A stretch of DNA of 64,000 nt from Nymphaea colorata. Its lineage: Eukaryota > Streptophyta > Magnoliopsida > Nymphaeales > Nymphaeaceae. The DNA is taken from NCBI RefSeq assembly GCF_008831285.2, contig NC_045141.1:21540242-21604241 (forward strand), given 5' to 3'. A program made the position numbers and the translations under genes. The notes beneath the pieces were generated by a model that was not told where the DNA came from, did no database searches, and worked only from the letters and a program-made list of their open reading frames with translations. Positions within the stretch are counted from its first letter, which is position 1. Each line of letters begins with the position of its first letter. Shown here piece by piece: positions 40,471 through 52,324 of the stretch.

Positions 40471-41397
40471 GTCTGTGACGTGTTTGAATGTTGGCCTGTC
40501 TAACGGTAGAAGTAACAGTGAGATATCAATAGAATAGATCGACTCCAGCAATGGTTGCTGTAAGGTGAGGATGATAGGGACTGTGACGTGTTTGAACGTT
40601 GGCCAGTTTCCAAAAATTGCCGTAGCTTCTTAGCGTATGTGATGGTTGATATAATCTCGAAGTGCCATTGGCTTTCATTCAACAGATTGTCTTGACAAAA
40701 TGGAGTTGTTGAGATGTGTTCGTCACGAGAAGAGCAACGCCGATTCCAGACGGAAGCTTCCCCACAAGTCTTGCTCTCCTTTCGAAGGCAAACGTAAATA
40801 AAAAGATAAAGTCGCTGCGTAGAAGTGGAAAGGAAAGCCTGATAAGAAATATAAAACAGAAGAACGTTCATCATCTTTGTAGCAGAGATACCACTTGCTT
40901 TAGTAATTTAGTACCATCCTTTTCTTTGTTAGTTGTTTGTGAAATTTGACTTTACGGGTGTCTTTGTTTTTTTTTTTAATTCAAGTTTGAATAATCTGCC
41001 GCGTTGATTGTGTATTGAATTTTCATTTTCCAGGCTTTGAAAATCCACCGGCTGCTGTTTCTTGTAAATTCCGAAGCTCAAAAACGACAAAGTACGTTGG
41101 CCCAACCAGTTGCTGTTTGAAAAATCTCTCTCTACAGAACTGTTTGCATGTACGTTGTCTCCATATCTAGAACCTATGAACTTCCAAAAAACGCATACTT
41201 TTTTTTGAATGTGTAGACAAGAACATGAAACAGTTTAAGAATATATATCTGAAGTGTTTAGCTTGATTTCCTTTTCCGGTTTCAAAGTTTTCAGACTTGA
41301 AAATTGCATTCTGATGGTTGGTTTCGTATGCAACATATTATAACCTACCTAAGAAATATGCTCAGACCAGCTTGAAACGGTAGGGTGCTCTCTTGCC

Positions 41398-41470
41398 TTA
41401 AGGGATATAGCACAGCTGGTTGGGCTAAGAACCTGTCAAAAGTTATGTTTCTAGTTCAAGTCTTAAGGGC
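41398..41470 (+). mobile_element. tRNA-derived SINE head (copy 1)
   Basis: An internal pol III promoter is visible. The A box TAGCACAGCTGG at 41408 fits TRGYNNARNNGG. The B box GTTCAAGTC at 41454-41462 fits GWTCRANNC. The 46-bp spacing equals that of a tRNA gene. There is no foldable anticodon arm of a functional tRNA, so a SINE head is the best reading. The body probably continues right toward about 41640, but the 3' end and target duplication were not identified. Confidence 0.5.
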
Positions 41471-41679
41471 ACTATGTTTTTTATGCATTAAGTAACAGCA
41501 GACAGTACCTAAGTTGAAGAGTGTGCACCGCTACCATCACTGGCACCAATGCAACTCAGGACCTAAAAGGCAGATGAGTTTTGGGGGGACGCTAGTGGGC
41601 CTCCGAGCCTCCTTCCCAAGTGGTGGGTTGTTAAACTTTCTGTTCACCCGAAAGGAAGCTTTCTCACTTGATTCTTGAT

Positions 41680-41680
<1 letters not shown>

Positions 41681-41714
<34 letters not shown>

Positions 41715-41715
41715 G
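41681..41715. repeat. (GT)n(GA)n compound microsatellite
   Basis: About six GT units are followed directly by about twelve GA units, immediately beyond the probable body of the SINE. Confidence 0.9.
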
Positions 41716-42951
41716 TGCGTCATAGCGGCAAGAAGAGAATACTCAGATGTTAAAAGGGACTGAATTTGACAAAAAAGTTCTTCTCTTTACACAAGATTGT
41801 TCAGGAACTAGCAACTAGCAGGAGATCAATTCGAAATTGCGTTGTCAATCTAACAGATTCCACCAAGTTCGTTATTCACTATAAGCTGATAGATCCGTTT
41901 GTCACGTTCATTTGCTAGAACACATGAACCGTAAATTATTTTTCATGTTCATATATGTTCGTTCTTCTTAAGAATATGCGGCTTTTAAGAGGCGATAGAT
42001 CATAGCTCGAATCCAATGCGAACTTGCTGGCTAAAAAGAGTAAAACAAACTTTCTCATGAAACTAATTTATCTAAATGTCTTCAGTAAAAAGCACTGGCT
42101 GGACCATTCATCGGGAAACCTCATAACCAAATTTTTCATTCATCACCTAAAACTGTCGAGCCAACAGAGATATGAACTATAAATGAGATACCTGTCTGTT
42201 TCTCCCATCATCGACCCCACATTTGATTAGGGTAACTTCCTCTGGTCACATTGATGGAGAAACCTCATGTCATGAGTCAAACTTCCATTATAACCTAAAA
42301 TGGGGTCTCACCGATGGACATATGAACTATAAATGGGGTACCTTTCGAGAGCAAAGGCGGAGAAAGAGAGAAGAGGAAGAAAATGAAAAAAGTTTACGAG
42401 CCATCTCATATCACTTGATGGAACAGCCCTCAGCTGCCTACAGGCTGCTTGCTGGGCAGATTGCGTCAGCAAGCATGTTTCCTGTGTATATGTACACACA
42501 CACATGCACACAAGTCTGCCTATACAAAATGGAAAGGAAGCATAGAATTCACAAGGGATAACACAGGTCGCTTGCTTCTGCAAATGAAAGTCCATTTCCC
42601 CTTCTCACAGAAAGGATCATTACAGCAGCACAGGCATGAACTCAAAGAGGAATCAGGCAATAAAAGCAACAAAAAGGAAAAAGGGAAAAACTGTCCATAA
42701 CATCAACACTAGCAGGAATTTTAATCAAATTCTCAGCTTTTTAAAGCTTACAGCTCTAAAGGCTCTTTGGATACAAATTAAAAATAAACCAAAAATCAGA
42801 CAGGTCAATCGCTTCTAAACATCATGATGAATATTTATAAAGAAGGATCGTTAAAGCTGGACTTGCATTCATGGGGAGGATCTCTCTAACACAAGAAGTT
42901 ACTTTCTCATCTCTTCTTCATGAGATCTTCATTGCATCCGCCATCCAGTTA

Positions 42952-45900
42952 TCACGGCTTGTGGATTTTGAAACCAAATATTCTTGGGACGTAGTTTCGA
43001 GATGGCTTCGGTGGCTTGAGATTTCCATGCGTCATTAGAAAGAGATGTGGGAAGGTGGTTCCAAAATAAGCTCCATCAATGTCTAGACTTGGTTAAGAAA
43101 ACTCCATCAAAAAGAAGTAACACAGGGTTCATAGATAAAGACAGATACTGATTTGAGAATAACCGGTTGTATCTTTCCTTCTTCTGCCATAAAAGTGTGC
43201 TTCCATTAGCAGCACAAAAGGATGAGAACCGCCCAGTAATAAAAAAAAAGCAAGGATTTTCCTCCTTTCCATTGGACTCATATTAAATAATCACATCAAT
43301 ATGTCAAGCTTTGTGGCAACAGAAAGCTGACTTCTTTGAGTTTGCTACAGGCAGTTCGGTTGAGTCAGTACCAACGTCTTATATTACATATGACCATGGG
43401 ACAAGAGAGAACATACTCACAGAAACGGTCAGTCTATGGCCATAGTCTTTTGAATTGTATTTTACAATCTATGATGTATGTCATATGACACATATGATAT
43501 GTCACAGTATGTACGATACTTAGTGGAGAATTCAATATGATGCAACCCCACAGTGAGCATACTGAAAATGACTAACTTATGTTGCTCCCATTGCGTGTAT
43601 CTCCTGCTACACCTTCAAAAAGTAGGAAAGATCAACACATTCCCTCTTGTTTAAAATTAAATGTTCTCCTAAAAGGCTACTGAGAATAAGTGAGCTACCA
43701 GAGGTATTCTTACACATTTAGAAGAAAAAAAAAAACTAAGTCTTGCTTAACAAGGAATGAATTTCTTTTCTGATTATTAAGTTGTTCAAGGAATAAATAC
43801 AGACACCTAAGGTTGACTAAACACATTTTTGGACCAGACTGGCACATTTTACAATATTATTTACAATAAATACATATCTTTTGGACCAGACTGATATGAG
43901 TCATGATACCTATTTTATTCAATACTATTTAGAATCCCAGATGTCCATTTTGTAGCATAGTTGAATGCCTTCAGAAAGCAATAAAAAAATATATTTTAAA
44001 TTATTTTAACTCAGAAATACCACTAACATTGTCGACCATGGTAAAAGCTGTACAAAATTTTCCACTTCAAATGCTATTCATGTCCTTGTACTATAGTTCT
44101 ACAAAGGCCCCTAGGCCCTAGGCAACAGCACATCCATGCCACGTCCTTTATTCATAAGATGGCGTTTATAAGCAGGTATATGAAATATGAGCTCTTTGTG
44201 GCATACATTTACTACGATGTGCAGATCCGAGTGTGTTTTGTGCTTTCTAAATGTACAATATACATGAAGGACAATGGAATTAAGAAATGACAGGAAAAAG
44301 GATACTGCTCTGGTACTTAGACCTGGGAGAATATATATCTTCACATGTTGGGCAATATATCTTCACGGTGCTTGATCGAGGAATGTCTGATTCACCGACA
44401 GGAAGACAGGGTTGGCCATAACAGTAGACTCTTGGGCACCTTCCGAATTCATGGGTTTTGTATTTGTCCAGCTGTTCAAAGCAATCAAACAAAATAATTA
44501 AGAGATCAAAAACAAGATAACAACTGATCTACACAGATAGAAGCAAGAAACCTTACCATGGCAGACATTCCTTTGCTAGTTAAAATATACCGGACATGAA
44601 TGAGGCCGTAAAGCATCTCAGCTGCTGACTCAACCAATTCATTTTGCTCCTCAGTGAAAATATCTCCTGCTTTATGCAAAAGTAGGATAGGAGTGTTATC
44701 TTTTGCCCATTGACTTCCAGCCATAGGATGAGAAATATACAATTTAAACCAACTTCATAAAGATTAAGACTGCATATTTGCTGAGCAAGCTTCAGTCTCC
44801 TTTTAATGATGCATTACACTCATGTACAGTTCATTGATTCACACATCATCCCTTAAACAGACTGACAATATCCTTTGTCTGTGAGAGATGTAAAAACTAC
44901 GTGAACATCAAATATCTACTCTCCCTTGAGCAAAAGTGCCAACAATCTAGCATCCACTCATAATAACAACTGAGCACTGCTGAAACTAGAGAGTGTTAAG
45001 AACTTAAAAGTGAGGATCCTGCCTTCCTACCCAATCAGAAATTTACTTCCTTTTCTCGGGAAAGAGTTAAGTATGTTTGCTTTTGATTTTTTTTATTTTT
45101 TGATATTTGTATCATTTTGAACTTATTATCTTTGAAACCATGAAAGTAATCCAAGAAAAAGCTCACAGCTTTTGGTTGTTTTGACTGTCGAGCTTTTCTG
45201 CGCAACATAGTGTTTTCCTCTTGCTAAGTAGTACATGTTGTTAGTTTGAAAAATAGAATAATAAGATGTGACCTTCTAACAAGTAACAACAATTATAAGC
45301 TTCAATCAAGATAAACCTAACACTAATTACAATGACCAGCGACAAAAAGGAACTAACTGATATCATAATGAAAACAGACAAAACGGACTAATGCTTCAAC
45401 AAGAATATTAGAATAAGAAAAAGCTTCTGATAGAAATAGAAACTTACCATGAGATGACTCCACATCCAAGATAAGGTCAAGTGCATAATCATAATAAGGA
45501 ACTTGGCCGCTTAATCCGCAAAGGTTGAAATCATCTTGGATGTACTCGTCATCAACTTCACAAAAGAGCTCATTGCCCCGAAGGCTACAAAACCATGAGA
45601 TCCAAGATGTATCATCGGCATCAGAGCCACTGACATCAGACTCTTCACTATCTGTTTCCGATTCTTCTGTGAGCAATAAGTAAAATCAGAACCATCTCCT
45701 GAAGAGTGATAAATCAAACAACTGCGCAGTGAAGATTAAGGAAACATAAATAAAGCAAGTGACAACTGGTACAACCATTTGATAAGGAGTCAAATGATGT
45801 CATGGTATCAGGAATCGACAAGAATATAAGAATGCAAGATTTGACTTCTTGAAGTTCTTAAACTTTTAGGCTTCAGCGAGGCTACTGACTCCTAGATCAT

Positions 45901-48900
45901 GTCATATGTATGGCATAAACCGCCAAGGTTTTCTGCACCCAAGGTTTTGCAGATGAAGGGCATATTTTTCATAAACAGGCCTTCGTTTTTCTTATCTATA
46001 CCCCAAAACGACAGTGCAGCCACTAAACACCTCCGAGTTCACACCTCTTGATTGAGGAGAGGATAATAAAAACTTGAATTTGTGATATTCTGGAGACTCA
46101 TACAGTAACTTAAGGAATCTCATATTGGAAAAAAACTCATGGCTTTTCTTATTGGTGCAAGACATGATTCTAAATGAACATTAAAAGGATTATACATGTA
46201 TCATGGATAAGTCGGTCATTTTCACATATCATGTTGCAGAAACATAGCCCAAAGGTTTGGCCCACAGTTTTGTGAAGGAGCTTTAGTATAAGGTTAACAA
46301 CTATGTCACCTGGGTGTCACATGCAGGTGCAGGTGGGCGAGTATATATATACATAACTACATATATATTAAGTATTACAAGTTAAAACTACAGAAAGTTT
46401 TTTATAATAAACCTCTTATTGTAATAAAAGGGAACTTTAAAAGTAAGATGGTGAAAGATTTTAAAAAGAAATGGGTCTCTTTCTGGAAATGACGATAGAA
46501 CGGAGATTTAAAACAAAAAAAATTTACAGAAACCACAATCTGGCATGTGGTTACATTCTCGTTGCTGTTTGCATTCTTCTGCGACTAGGTATGTTATCTT
46601 TGCTTTCTCCTCCCCTTACTTCTTGCTCCTCCCTTCTCCTCTTTCTTCCTCCTTTTTTCTCCTCCTTCCTTCTTCCTCCTCCCTCTTCCTGTTCCTCCTT
46701 TCCCCCCATTTTTCTTTCTTTTTTTTTTTTCTTCGTAAGGGTCATGCCCGAGCACCACCCACATGCACATGCTACACCCAATGTTGGTACGGCACCCAAA
46801 ATGCCGATTGTGCATATCATAGGTCAAGAGTTACAGCAAAGGATAGATATCCCCATTGTTCAGCAATGACACCTTGCCATTTGATACTTGGTCTCACATG
46901 GCATCTCTCCCTAATCATCATAGTATATAGTCTCAATCTAGTGCACTTGGCAGCAAATGCACTTGAAACAGGCATGAGCAATTTTCCTCAATTACAAATT
47001 CAGACAGTTTCAACAGAAAAAACTCAATCCAACCCATTTATATAACTAAAAGCACATCATAGGGTATGAGTTATAGCCCAAGTAAGAATAAAAAGTATTG
47101 AACCTTGTCAGATAGAAGGCACTATAGACACTTTATTTGGGAAAGGTCCCTCAAGGCCAGCTTGAGACCAGTTTGCATTACCAAATGATCAACTGCTGAT
47201 ATTTTTGCAAAACCTCTCACTGAACAGGCCTTCCCACCATTATGGATCAAGCTCAGTTTCTTAGTATCTTCGACGGCTCATGGGGCTCATAGCAGCTTTA
47301 TATCCAGCTAGTCATGACCACCATGATAATCATGATAATCAAGCAAATTTCAAGGAAAATGCCAACTAACAGAACATCATTTATCCACAATGATGATAAT
47401 GCATGTGATGATAAAGAAATGTAGCCTGTTCATGATTATCAAGATCTACCGGTGATGCTGTTACAGCTGTTGCATATAGCAATGATAATGGAAACACATC
47501 TCTAGCTAACAAGTGAACAAAAGTCACCATTTTTACTATAGATATAGGTAAATACTGAACTATGGATGAAGGTAAAATACAGAAGATATCGTTCTTTTCA
47601 TCCTTTTTTCATTTCACTTTATTACAACCATAACTAATTAAACTGGGATGTTTAAATGGTCCAACAATTTTAGCACTTCAAGGCTAACAGAAGTGAAAAA
47701 TATGTTTAATGATTGACTAAATCAATCAGCATCACTTATACTCTGATATCAATTGTACTGATCATAGAATCAACAAGGATGGCTAGAGAAGGAGCTAATC
47801 AAAATTTTTAGGATCTGAAATACCCCACTTTATCTACTCATAACAGCGGTCCATGGTGCCACATAACCAGACAGCAAATCCCATACATTCCTCCCAACAA
47901 AACCACCTTGTAGCCAAATGTGATATCCTTCATCCCAAAAGAATTCTAATAACTGATCCTGCTTATAATCAGAAACCCTCTTGCCTTTTCTACCAGGAGA
48001 CCCAATCACATGAATCAGTATGAACGTTTTTGAGTTGCATGTCCATTGTCCATGTAGACTCCAATTAGATACAACATATAATTCCAGGAAGAACAGAAAC
48101 CATCAAAATATCCAAGAAGGAAACTCTATAACCTACAAATGGTCCCATGTCCATACATTGCACTTAAATAACTTATTCACCAGAAATACCACCTTGAGCA
48201 ATCCTGCTCCAACATTTCCAGAAAAAAAAAAGGCATTTGGCAATAATGTAAGTATGTAACAAATGAAACAGAAAAGAGAACAAAAAAGGGAGGTCACATG
48301 GTCCATATTCACACATCCATTTTATATAAAGCTTATATAAAGACATCAAGTTGAATTTCCCTAAAAGGATGCAAATAATTATAAAAGGCATCAGCATCTT
48401 GAACCAGGTCACTAGAACCAACCTATAACAAAGACCATCATCAGGAATCATGTGCGATTTTGACAACTCTAGCATTTCTTTAACAAGCATCGATAAGAAT
48501 GCTCAAGCAAAAAGTAGATTCATGAATGTCTTTAGAGGTTAAGCCCATTATCATCAAGACAACATGCAAAAAACCAACTGATCTCCGTGAAACATGGAGT
48601 CATGGATGCTATCAAAGCAGAAATCATTTCTTTCTCCAACGAAAGTGAAACACAATTGTCAAAAAAAGCATATGTGTTAAAATAGGCACATGCATGTTTG
48701 AAGTAAACTAACAATATCAGTAACCAAGTTGCAGAAAGATGATTTTTTAATAAAAAGTAACTAATGATCAAATATATTCCACCAGAGTATTTAATGGCTC
48801 AACTAGCAGAAATTTCACCTGCAGCTAAAAAAAAAATATGAGTACAAATTCAAAGGAACCGTGAGGATATGACAGATATCATTTAACGCCTATACATTTC

Positions 48901-49815
48901 ACTCACAAAGCTGCAAGGATAAAAAAGACTCCAGAAAGAAGGAAACGCTCAACCACTTGGAATGAAGGAAACGCTCAACCACTTGGAGTGAAGGAAACAT
49001 TTAATTTACGTGGGATGGTTTACCAATGACAGAAACAATAACTGTTTATAGGAAAAGAGTTTCCTCAAATATGAGATCAGTCTTAACCACCTGAGAAACT
49101 ATAAAAAGTTGTTTTTGGTGCATTTGCATATCGTATTTAGTGTCTTAAATGTTCTCCCCTAAGTTTCTCGCTTTATCATGCAGACCATACATGATACAAC
49201 TACGACTCTATGATAAATGAGAAACTCATAAGCATCATGTCATATTCGAGGCTCATAATTGCGACAATATAATATACTCATACGCATCATGCATCTATTC
49301 AAGGCTCACGATTGCAACAATATAGTATAAATTAGACAACAAAGTACCAACTAAAAGCTGCTAAATTCACAGTCGTGTTTGTTTTCGCCTTATAACAAAG
49401 TAAAAGCAAAGTGAACTAACGTAGCAAAGGCTGCAATCAACGCACTAGGATAAGCTAGGCGAAACAAAATCAGATGCAACACAACAGAATTAAAACAGAT
49501 AGTGTCATTAACATAAGAAATACAGGACAAAGACAAACCATCGGAGGCCTTATTCTTCGCGAGGGATCCCAACCGCCCGTCCTTGTTGTCGCGCCCATTC
49601 CCGATTCCCATCTTTCCACCAGACGTCGAGGGGAACGAAACCCGATCCTTATCCTTCCCGTTTATCCCTACTCTCGATGTCGACGGCGACGACCTCTCGA
49701 GGTGCTTGTCCAGTGCATCGTTGATCCGTTTCCGATCGAGAGGGTCACGCAGAGTGAGGTCGGACCTCGACACTCCTCCCCTCGCTTCCGATCCCACAAT
49801 CCTCTCTCTATACAT
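42952..49815 (-). CDS. Protein kinase CK2 regulatory (beta) subunit, 5 exons
   Basis: This is the beta subunit that dimerises and assembles with two catalytic alpha subunits, setting substrate choice and stability of CK2 in nucleus and cytosol. Minus-strand exons: 49539-49815, 45448-45666, 44557-44666, 44306-44471 and 42952-43082. They join in phase to 300 residues, against about 280 in Arabidopsis CKB proteins. The plant-specific Ser-rich N-terminal extension ([10 protein letters not shown]...) covers about 1-92. An acidic Ser/Asp/Glu stretch ([18 protein letters not shown]) precedes the core, which starts DTSWISWFC at 111-119. The zinc site is intact: Cys214, Cys219, Cys242 and Cys245, with the same 28-residue step as animal beta. 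The C-terminus ends [18 protein letters not shown]...FGFKIHKP. The exon 4 donor (AGCA|GTATCC) is atypical upstream, but it is the only one giving KYQSNIDGAYFG in phase. Intron 1 is 3.9 kb. Confidence 0.95.
46598..46735. repeat. 138-bp homopyrimidine/homopurine tract
   Basis: The plus strand is almost entirely C and T (TCC, CTT and T runs) with only a few interruptions. Strand asymmetry of this length can adopt triplex (H-DNA) structure. It lies in CK2 beta intron 1. Confidence 0.8.
48941..49000. repeat. 26-bp tandem repeat, 2.3 copies
   Basis: GGAAACGCTCAACCACTTGG begins at 48941 and 48967, with a partial third copy (GGAAAC) at 48993. The exact period is 26 bp. Confidence 0.85.
49225..49328. 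repeat. 52-bp imperfect tandem duplication
   Basis: Copies begin CTCATAAGCATCATG at 49225 and CTCATACGCATCATG at 49277, and both run into GGCTCA(T/C)(A)ATTG...ACAATATA. It lies within CK2 beta intron 1. Confidence 0.7.
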
Positions 49816-49933
49816 GACCCCTCCTCTCTCTTGTCCTCCCTCTTCTAACCCAGAATCCCTATAAGTCTTTCACCTCCATCAACACCTCCCCAAAAAGAAA
49901 GCCCCACCAGGACTCGGTACCAGTCCGACCCAC

Positions 49934-50153
49934 CTACAAGAAACACGAAATTTCACAAATGGAACGCCAAAAACATGAAATAAACAGTACCAACATCGGA
50001 AAGTGCAAAATCATCCGCGATTCCATTGTTCATAATTTCTCATTCTGTTATAGAAAAAGCTCCAAGAAACAATGCAAATAACAAGGAAAAGGAGGCTTCT
50101 TTATACCGTGAGTGGTCGTTAAAACTTAAAAGTTGACGAGATCGACGACCTAC
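49934..50153 (-). other. Predicted 5'UTR intron of CK2 beta
   Basis: Upstream of the start codon on the minus strand, a good donor (AAAAGG|GTAGGT at 50153) and a good acceptor with pyrimidine tract (TTTCTTGTAG at 49934) bracket 220 bp of A/T-rich sequence. The flanks are GC-richer leader-like sequence. This is inference from splice signals only. Confidence 0.4.
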
Positions 50154-50249
50154 CCTTTTCCTTCAGTTGCTGTCAGAGGAAGGAGCATGAGGAAGTGGAG
50201 GAGGAGGAGGAGGAAGAAGAGGGAGAGGATTTCCAGGCCGGGGGGCGAA

Positions 50250-52324
50250 AAGGAAAATCCACAATCCCCTTTTCCCTTCCTTTTCTTTTTACTGTTATTT
50301 ATTTATTTATTTACATTTTTTGATACATGCATTCGTGTGAAAGGACACACATGCGATCCAAGCGAGCTTAGAGCTGAGCTCGTCTGCGCGCAAACAGCTC
50401 GTGCCCGAGTCCGACAAGCCCAACTAAGCTGGAACCCAGCTCGAGTCAAGCTAGTTCAGTTTTACTTCAAATAACTAAATAACATTTGAACTCAGTTGAT
50501 TAATCTTTCGTTTTCTAATGACAACAAGCCTTCTAGCCACCCTAACTTGAAAAGAGCCCATGCCTGTATTAGAGAGCTTCAATGGATTGTCAACTTAGTG
50601 TTACGCTCTAATTATAAAACCCAAAAGCATAGTGCTCATAAAAATCAAAGTGACAATCCATTGAAAAATCGCAACACCACCTTCTTGCAGTGACGTGATA
50701 TAATTTGGCGAAGAAAGTAAGCCAATGTCTCAATATTGGTACAAGAGGCATCTATTTATTCTTCATTTCTACGTTATGGTACAGGCTTAATATATTTTTG
50801 ACATGATCAGTTTGCGAATACATTTGCACGATCTAGCTTCAACAAGAGGCTAATATACCATATCATAGGCTGAGCCACCCTGGTATAAGCAAATCTAGTG
50901 CGTGTAATTCTTGTAGGATCCTTCTGTTTTTTCTCATGTGAGGTCTGGTTAAGTTCACATCCAGCTTACAAAGCGATGCCTTGAGAGTTAGATCCAGATC
51001 CGGACCTGCCCACTTTCAGTGTAGCTCCAAACATTTAGCACCTCAGGAAAGGGTGCCATATTTACATGCTTTATTTGATCGTATGCGTGATATTGGATCA
51101 TCCCATTTACTGAGAATACACTTAGGATTGAGTACCTTTACGTGTAAAAGAAGTCATAAAACTATTGTATAAGGAAACCAAATGGACTTTTGAAAATTAA
51201 AAAAAAGGATTATGCAATAATCAGATGGTGCATTGTACTTTTACTAAAAAACATTATAGAAGCTCTTTATGCTCAATTTATAGTAAGTATGAACTAAAAT
51301 GATGAACCATATGAAAAACAAGCGGCAACCTAAGCTTTTATGAGTTCCCGAATAGGTAATTAGATTTACCCGAGTTAAATACAATCAAATATAAAATTTT
51401 AGTTATCATTTCCGATCGCCATTAATTGCATATTTCCTACCATCATTTGAATTGGGCAGCATGTTTGCTCATTTGATTTTCAAGACTAAGCATAGTTAAT
51501 CACCAACTCAAGCTTTCATATTATTGGGGTGGACAGGGAATGCCCTCGATAAGTCGTATCCAAACTGATGACAAGCTCTTACTCAGTTGGAAGGACGAGA
51601 AAAATAAGCAGATCGGACATGGATCAGCCTTGTGAAGTTTGTATACGGAGGGTTAACAATCGAGGTCATAATCAGACTGTTTTATATATCGACAATCATT
51701 TAGTCTGGGACCTTAGTTGCAAAAATGATCTTCCGATCTGGTAACATATTTTCCTCCGATCTTCAGTTTTGCCTATGCACCAAACTCTTCCAACATGGGT
51801 CAGCTAAATAAAAGCAGAATCAGATTTGCTGACACAAATTGTCTTCTACGTTCCAAACAGAAGCAGTTATCTACCTGGATTGGTTCTGTCCAAGATGGAC
51901 TTGTTTCGTTGTTCGAGTACATGTATGTTCTAGAGGAGTGAAAATCCAACCTGTACACACACACACACATGTACACAAATATATGCATTTCTCATGGAAA
52001 ATCCTTTTTTGCAACTAAAAATTTACACAGGATCTCCAAAAACAAGGCACATCATCTTCACCTGATTTGAGAATGGGGCAACAAACATGAACTAGTTAAC
52101 CTGACATTCTGAACTGCTAAGGTGAAGAACATCTTGATGCTCAAGGTGATGAAACTTACCAAACAAGACCACAGTAACAGTGAGTTTCTATACAAAAGTG
52201 AAATCCCTACTGGAAGGACAAGGAAATTTTGTAGGGATGGTTACAAGTGCAAAAGATGGTTCAAATGCAACAATGAAATGCACCCACTATAATCTATAGT
52301 CTATAGATATCGAACATCTAATCA
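50250..52324. other. Intergenic DNA between CK2 beta and the CCDC97 gene
   Basis: It contains a (TTTA)n run at about 50293-50312 and a GAGCTCG/AGCTCGAG-rich stretch at about 50350-50480 related to those at 6719 and 40149. The rest is A/T-rich sequence without a supported gene. The right part should include the 3'UTR of the CCDC97 gene. Confidence 0.5.

Larger units (their letters stand above)
33836..42951. other. 9-kb gene-poor region with small mobile elements
   Basis: No protein-coding gene is supported. The stretch is strongly A/T-rich. It holds a short tandem duplication at 34162-34277, AT microsatellites (for example 36091-36111), two dispersed GGGGCAGAGC-family copies (36735 and 38614), a hAT-type MITE (39699-39890), a CTCGAG-rich degraded element (40149-40470), a SINE head (41398) and a GT/GA microsatellite (41681-41715). 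Frames up to 124 codons lack any recognisable domain. Confidence 0.55.
45667..49538 (-). other. Long intron 1 of CK2 beta
   Basis: This 3.9-kb intron separates the plant-specific N-terminal exon from the conserved core. It contains a nearly pure pyrimidine tract at 46598-46735 on the plus strand, a 26-bp tandem repeat at 48941-49000 and a 52-bp imperfect duplication at 49225-49325. Frames over the pyrimidine tract are low-complexity artefacts. Confidence 0.55.

Noticed and set aside
46471-47045. Frames of 132-166 codons in CK2 beta intron 1
   Set aside because: Composition comes from the homopyrimidine tract (Ser/Leu/Phe runs); no conserved sequence.
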